64,000 nucleotides of DNA from Alviniconcha marisindica (lineage: Eukaryota; Mollusca; Gastropoda; Provannidae). Under the pieces are notes generated by a model. It was not told the origin of the DNA and searched no databases. It saw only the letters and a program-made list of their open reading frames with translations. Positions within the stretch are counted from its first letter, which is position 1. Every line of letters starts with the position of its first letter. The translations under genes and the position numbers were made by a program. The stretch is taken from NCBI GenBank assembly GCA_018857735.1, contig JABMCL010002049.1:1407501-1471500 (forward strand), given 5' to 3'. Below, piece after piece: positions 58,186 through 64,000 of the stretch.

Positions 58186-58229
58186 AATAAACTTTCATGT
58201 TCATAAACAGTTGTATGGTTGTTAATAAA
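58186..58229 (+). terminator. Candidate polyadenylation signals downstream of POR
   Basis: Two AATAAA hexamers lie at 58186-58191 and 58224-58229, about 1.2 kb after the POR stop. They are the closest canonical signals I see in an AT-rich stretch. A 1.2 kb 3' UTR is plausible, but there is no transcript evidence. Confidence 0.35.
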
Positions 58230-58459
58230 AACTGAACATATCTGTGTCTGCTGTTTAGTATAGTAGGTGTGTGTCTGACTACAACCGTATTATTATGTGA
58301 ACAGTTTAGACATAAAGATGTGTTTGGTGTTATGCTCAAGGGACCGCAGACTGTAACTAACAGCATTTGAGGCAATTCCTGTTTGAGTGCAGACTAATTT
58401 CAGTGGCGGTCAGAGCTGTACGGTACTGCTTAATGGAATTTAGACTAAATCCAGTGGGC

Positions 58460-59110
58460 AGTTGGAACAATTCTGTTACTGCTTGCAGCTCGACTGCAGA
58501 CTAAGTCTGGTGTACAGTCAGAACAGTTATGTTGCGGCTTGGTTGCAGACTCAATCCAGCGTACAGTCAGAACAGTTACGTTGCTGCTTGCGGCTCGGTT
58601 GCAGACTCAATCCAGCATACAGTCAGAACAGTTACGTTGCTGCTTGCGGCTTGGTTGCAGACTCAATCCTGCATACAGTCAGAACAGTTATGTTGCTGCT
58701 TGCAGCTCAGTTGCAGACTCAATCCAGCATACAGTCAGAACAGTTATGTTGCTGCTTGCAGCTTGGCTGCAGACTCAATCCAGCGTACAGTCAGAACAGT
58801 TATGTTACTGCTTGGTTGCAGACTAAGTCCAGTGTACAGTCGTAACAGTTATGTTACTGTGTGCAGCTTGGTTGCAGACTAAGTCCAGTGTACAGTCGTA
58901 ATTGTGTGCAGCTTGGCTGCAGACTCAATCCAGCATACAGTCAGAACAGTTATGTTACTGCTTGCAGATCAATTGCAGACTAAGTCCAGTGTACAGTCAG
59001 AACAGTTATGTTACTGCTTGCAGCTTGGTTGCGGAGTAAATCCAGCGTACAGTCAGAACAGTTACTGCTTGCAGCTTGATTGCTGACTAAATCCAGTGGC
59101 AGTCAGAATA
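58460..59110. repeat. Minisatellite of about 13 units
   Basis: Units of about 50-59 bp contain TGCAGCTTGGTTGCAGACTC, AATCCAGCGTACAGTCAGAA and CAGTTATGTTGCTGCT. The apparent open frames are repeat artefacts. Confidence 0.93.
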
Positions 59111-59536
59111 CTATGGTACTGCTCAAATCAAATAGTAGTGACAACAGAGCCCCCCTCAAGTTGGTACAAATGATTGTTGAAAAGTTTGCAAACTTGAGAT
59201 GTGCTTCTTCAGTTGTCTGTTATGGTATTGTAAATATGTTTTTGTTATACTTTTGAATTTTATGCCTCAAATTCTTTATTGTGATAACTTCAATGAGGGA
59301 CACAATGTCTGTTGCATTTTGTTTGTTTGTTTGTTGGTTTCTGTTGTTGCGGGGCTTGGGTGAGTGAATGGTTGCATGATGTAAATATACCATCCTATTC
59401 AACTTGTAGCGATGAAGTCGACATCATTGTTGATCTGTTGCTGTACAGTAAAGACTACTGCAGAGTCTGTCATGACAAGAAGTTTGTTTCCATCGCAAGG
59501 CCACCACTGCTGGTGATTTTTGAGTTGGTTTGGCCG

Positions 59537-59790
59537 TGACTGTTCAGAGAGGAAAGGGCGTTGTTCAGGAGAGCAGTGGCAAACAAACCAGTGCAGTGTG
59601 AGACAACCTGCAACAGTCATCATTCAGTGGAACCCCTCTTCACCCCCCCCCCCCCCCCCTCCCCTCCATGCCCGTGACTGTTCAGAGAAGAAAGGGCATT
59701 GTTCAGGAGAGCAGTGGGAAACAGCCAGCGCCCCAGCCATTGCAGTGTGAGACAACCTGTGACAGTCATCATACAGTGGAACCCCTCTTT
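59537..59790. repeat. Direct duplication of about 110 bp
   Basis: A block with CGTGACTGTTCAGAGAGGAA, GTTCAGGAGAGCAGTGGCAA and AGTGGAACCCCTCTT occurs twice, separated by a C-rich run at 59641-59660. Confidence 0.9.
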
Positions 59791-59799
59791 TCAGCTCTT

Positions 59800-60250
59800 G
59801 CCACGTAAGTAAAAACATGAAAAGCGCTGCCACATAAATAAATGAAAAGTGTTTGCCACATAAGTAAACGTGAAAAGCGCTGCCACGTGTATAAATAAAT
59901 GAAAAGTGCTTGCCACATGTAAACGTGAAAAGCACTGCCACATAAATAAATGAAAAGTGCTTGCCACATGTAAACGTGAAAAGTGCTGCCACATAAATAA
60001 ATGAAATGTGCTTGCCACATAAGTAAACATGAAAAGCGCTGCCACATAAATAAACGTGAAAAGTACTGCCACATAAATAAATGAAAAGCGCTGCCACATA
60101 AATAAATGAAAAGTGCTGCCACATAAGTAAACGTGAAAAGCACTGCCACGTAAATAAATGAAATGTGCTTGCCACATAAGTAAACATGAAAAACTCTTAG
60201 CACATAAGTAAACGTGAAAAGCTTTGCTGCATAAGCAAATGTGAAAAGCT
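59800..60250. repeat. Tandem repeat of roughly 20-34-bp units
   Basis: About 16 alternating units contain GCCACATAAATAAATGAAAA, GTGCTTGCCACATAAGTAAA and CGTGAAAAGCGCT. Confidence 0.93.
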
Positions 60251-61714
60251 CCCGTATAAATGTCCGTCTGCAGGGCAGGGAGAGGGCTAAAGACCAAGGA
60301 GTTTTTAGGGCCCCCACCCCACCCCCAATCCCAGGTCACTTTTTGCCTTCATACTGAGTGGGTTCCATTGTATTTCACACACTGGCACAGCTGAAAAAAG
60401 CAGTCAGAGTTAGCTCATTTGTGTTCCTGCTGAACTTGCCTTGACAGCTTACACATGCTCCTGTTGAACTTGCCATTTTCCCCCCCTTTGGATTGGCCTG
60501 GATCTTGTCATCAATATATTTGTGTAAAAAAGAAAAAAGAAGTAATATGCAGTGGTATTACCTCTTCCTTTTTGTGACAATCACATTTTTGTTCTCTTGG
60601 GCAGTTTTGAAATCTGTGTGGAGCTCATTGGAACAATTCTTTTTGTGGATTGAGGAGAAAAGAGCTTGCTCACACTGGATTTGAGCAGTTCATGAGTAAA
60701 AAAGACTAATGCAGTCCATGGTGATGTCAGTAATTTTTGTTTAGCCAGGAAGCCTTGATGAACTGATCTCTGTCCTCAGTCCATTTTTTTCACAAATAAT
60801 TGTAGTCCAGATTTTTTTCTGCCAAACTTTGAACTGAAAGCACAGTAACCGTCATCATAAAGACAATTTCACCAATCAGGTTGGTGCCGTGGCTCAGTCA
60901 TGTGCACGTTTGGTAATAATTATGCCGGTTACTGGCATGTAAACTTTGCATTTAAAAAAAGATGTGTTCACATTCCTTTGGGGACTGATATTAGTCACCT
61001 TACCTGGGTATGGCTACAGGAGTGACAAGAGCAGCACTGACCAGTCTTGCAAGCGTGTGTGTGGTGTTTTAGTGTTTACGTGGGATGTCTCTGAGCCATG
61101 GCACCAACCAGGGCACGACTCCAGCAGCAGCAAGAGCAGCGCTTTTCAGTCCTACCGGTTAATGTGTGGGGTGTTTACCTGGGCCCGTGTGTATGGTGAA
61201 CAAATAAAGGCGGAGAGCCCCTAATCCCAATTTGCTAGAGTCCAGAAGCCCCGCTCTCCTTCTGCATGCATGGGTTGTCAGTAGCCTTGGAAGTCACTAC
61301 TGGCTTGTGTTTATTTTTAGACTGGTGAAGACCGTTGTTTTGCCCACAATGCAACATGAGTGATGTCAGAAACTTGAAATTAATTGGACACCGCATGACA
61401 GCGGTTCACAGTGATCCAATGACCCCTTTCCATTGGAGATTGTCCTGTCTCCTCGTCACCATCTGTGTTGATTATGTGTCTTGATTCCAGATTTTCTTAA
61501 ATAATTTGTGGTTCATTTTTTGTTGTCAGTAGTAGCTCTTGTTGGTAATGGCAGCACCAGATCCACCATTTTAAAGCTGCTTAAATGTAGAAAAATATAA
61601 CTTTAAACATACTTGGGCTGACTGGATAGCACTATTTGTGCTTCACACCTGCCATTTGTTTCAGTATCGTCACCATTTAGAAATTAAACGGGATTGGGGG
61701 GCTGTTGCTGTTCA
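60251..61714. other. No gene recognised
   Basis: AT-rich unique sequence downstream of the satellites. A loosely repeated block with GAGCAGCAC-like and TGTGTGGNGTTT-like sequence occurs near 61025-61080, 61130-61180 and 61985-62030, suggesting an old dispersed repeat. Confidence 0.35.
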
Positions 61715-61930
61715 TACATGTTGGCCCTGGATGTGGCACCAGCCGTGTAACAACCAACAATGCTGCAAGTGCAACTATTTGGTGGATATTCAAAAACGCA
61801 CTGTGTAAAGCTAATCACTCACTCATACAGTCATGCAACGTAAGTTACGACTGAGGGGGCAGTGGGTCTGTTTGGAAGCAGACTACCACTATAAAGTTAC
61901 CATTGTGAAGCACTTAGGGTTCATGCCAAG
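61715..61930 (+). mobile_element. 3' part of the tRNA-SINE seen at 29348
   Basis: It shares GGCACCAGCC, GGTGGATATTCAAAA and a matching downstream order (ACTCACTCAT, then GTGGGTCTG against GTGAGTCTG) with the body of the 29348 element. The tRNA-like head is missing. Confidence 0.6.
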
Positions 61931-62449
61931 ATGAGGTGCTTGACTAGTATTCATATAAATACACCTGGCTTCATCGGCTGTAAGAGCAGCACTACCAGTC
62001 GTACTGGTGTACGTGGAGTTTTAGTGTGTACCCGGGTAAAGCTTCACCAGCCACAGGAGCAGCGATCCATCTTGAGTAATGACGTCTTCCTTCTTTTAAT
62101 CTTGCAAGCACCTGTGGTGTTAATGGTTAGCACATCAGCCTGACTGGCAGTTGGCCTTGTTTGGGTCCTGGCTGGAGACACAGGCAAGAGCAAGTTGTTC
62201 TGGTGGGGTATTTTGAAAAAAGTTCTGTTTGACCTCTTTTGCTCCAAATGGAGGCCAGGGCTGTCTGATGTCCCTCTCCTATCTGGAATCTCAGTGCTGT
62301 CATTTGATTCCCCATCGCTGTATCCTCTCTTGTTCTTCTACCTAAGCCAGTTGCTCTTCCTGTCTTGTCCTTTTTCTACTTGTGGTCTGTTCTCTCGACT
62401 TTTTTCAAGAAACGTTTCAAACGCTTTATGTTAGGACCAAGACAGGCTT

Positions 62450-62850
62450 TTTTGTATGGCTTTTGCTGAGCAGCAGCTTGCTGCCATGTAACACTGGTAT
62501 CTGCCAGTATGAATGCATGTTACTGTTTACTGTTGCTGTCCATTCCTTTTCTTAATACTTTTCTTTAATCTGGTGTCAGTTAATCGGATGGAATCGTTGA
62601 CGATACGGGCATGCCCTAGCCATACATGCCTTTTTGGCAATGGTGAAAATTGAAGGGACTGACTCTGTAATAAATTGTGTTTGATGTTTGTGCAAGTGTG
62701 TTTTGTTTTACATTTACATTGATGGTTTTGATGAGAAAAGGTTTACATAATTATGTGAGAAGTTTTGAAATGTGCATAAATTTGCTTATGACAGATTGTC
62801 CTGAGGTGACTGTGCGGTTAACAGGACGTTAAAATCCAACAACTAGCTCA
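62450..62850 (+). repeat. Dispersed repeat D, second copy
   Basis: It has the same block order as 49430-49865, ending CCTGAGGTGACTGTGCGG and then ACAGGACGTTAAAATCCA. Upstream (62330-62440) the plus strand ends with FFKKRF-like residues, as LINE polyproteins often do, suggesting a LINE 3' end. Confidence 0.7.
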
Positions 62851-63744
62851 CTCAGCTGACTCGGGTATGAATGAGAACCTAGGGAAAGTGGAAGTATACA
62901 ACGGTATATTCACAAGAAGCATGGCTCTCAGTTCTGGTCTGCTAGCACCAGTGAAACCAGTCCTTGGAAAAGGATCTGACCATTTAATGTTCATTTTCTA
63001 ATGTTTGGTCACATCTTTTGGATTGCAATGGAGCACTGTAACACCAACCCTTTTGTCATGCAGGGTCACATGATCTAATTTTGACTGGTGTCTAATTACA
63101 AGTTTGTTTATCTCCTTTTCATTGCACATCCATATGACCATGAAATGAACCATCTGTCAACTGTTTTCCATGAGCTTCATGGTTATTGTCATCAATGAAA
63201 CAAAGGAGAGAGTAAAATAAACCAGTCATTAGATGTATGTCATAGTGAGATGGTGTTGCCTTATTCCTCATTTTCACACAGTGGTCTGTGTTTGGAACCA
63301 AACTTATTCAGGAATTTTCACAATGTTGTTTATGTAAAAATATATACAGGGGTGTCCTATGTACATTTATTTTGTGTATACTTGACATAAACATGCCAGT
63401 TGTGTTAGTGTTTAGCATTTAATCAAATATGGGGTAGATAGTTACTGTTAAACATTCTTACATTGCATGCCTTTAATTTTGGACTGTTATTTTATTTGCA
63501 TGTGCATGTATCGTTTGATTTTTGTCTAAGTTTCCATCCAGTATAGTTTGTAATACCTTCTGTAGAAAGCATACATACATACTTTTTGTTGTAGAACCCC
63601 CCACCCCAAGTATTATTTTTCAACACCAATTGAAAACTATTTTTGCAACTTATTTAAATAAATATGCTTTTATTAATGTGTTTCCTGTGTTGGTGTAGTT
63701 CTGTTCTGGTTGGTAAGAAGATAAATTTTATGAATAGCTGAAAC

Positions 63745-63919
63745 ACCATGACATGTTTGTCACAACAAAAGTATGCTTGTCATGACAAAAGTTTTGTCGC
63801 AACAAACATATTTTTTATTTGTGACAAAACTTTTGTCACAACAAGCATACTTTTGTTGTGACAAACGACACGTTTTGTCACAACAAAAATGATACTTGAG
63901 GCAGCTCCCGCCAATGATA
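63745..63919. mobile_element. Second copy of the palindromic foldback element, left end lost
   Basis: The right end AATGATACTTGAGGCAGCTC then CCGCCAATGATA matches the 5371 element. The centre is a long palindrome of TTTTGTCACAACAA units around AAACATATTTTTTATTTG. The left terminal TATCATTGGCGGG sequence is missing. Confidence 0.7.
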
Positions 63920-64000
63920 ACCTATAGGAATGAAACCAAAAAAAGATGCACTCTTCACCAATGAAGAGCAAACAGAAGTTGGCTCATGATGTATTCGATA

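Noticed and set aside
59406..59537. Plus-strand open stretch with CRVCHDKK
   Set aside because: It is short, partly overlaps a direct repeat and has no supporting neighbouring exons.
59624..60339. Several overlapping ~180-codon minus-strand ORFs
   Set aside because: They are open in three frames through a tandem repeat. The arrays at 58460-59110, 41600-43330 and 18400-19600 give the same effect.

Overview
This is a eukaryotic, animal nuclear window. It has spliced genes with GT-AG introns, very abundant microsatellites and minisatellites, tRNA-derived SINEs, decayed LINEs and an 18S rDNA fragment. The repeat style and intron density suggest a lophotrochozoan, most likely a gastropod mollusc; that assignment is inference, because no species-diagnostic marker was computed.

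Two protein-coding genes can be read exon by exon. On the minus strand (about 16.8-23.1 kb) lies a homologue of RPAIN, the RPA-interacting protein that helps import replication protein A into the nucleus. Six coding exons with intact splice sites and reading phase are visible; the last few codons are not located. On the plus strand (40.4-57.0 kb) lies a complete NADPH-cytochrome P450 reductase (POR): 14 coding exons, all phases compatible, 666 codons plus stop, with membrane anchor, FMN, FAD and NADPH modules all present. No functional link between the two genes is evident.

Layout: 0-7.3 kb is microsatellites, a SINE-derived minisatellite of about 50 copies and SINE copies. 7.8-10.9 kb is a dead rDNA fragment (ITS1-like sequence plus the 3' part of 18S, minus strand), carrying a 49-bp satellite made from 18S sequence and several SINE insertions. 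11-16.7 kb is repeat-rich intergenic DNA, followed by RPAIN. 21.8-30.3 kb holds LINE remnants, one with a nested SINE, and a possible promoter/first exon near 28.1 kb. 30.3-40.4 kb is intergenic or the 5' intron of POR, with satellites. POR follows, then 57-64 kb of 3' UTR, satellites and dispersed repeats.

The most unusual observation is a recurring architecture. Several tandem arrays and stray repeats in these introns are built from the edges of the neighbouring exons, splice site included. About 37 copies of the POR exon 2 acceptor lie in intron 1. About 20 copies of the RPAIN exon 4 donor lie in its intron 4. Degenerate copies of both halves of POR exon 12 flank that exon, and smaller cases occur at POR exons 3, 4 and 7. 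This puts long runs of decoy splice sites next to constitutive exons in two genes on opposite strands.
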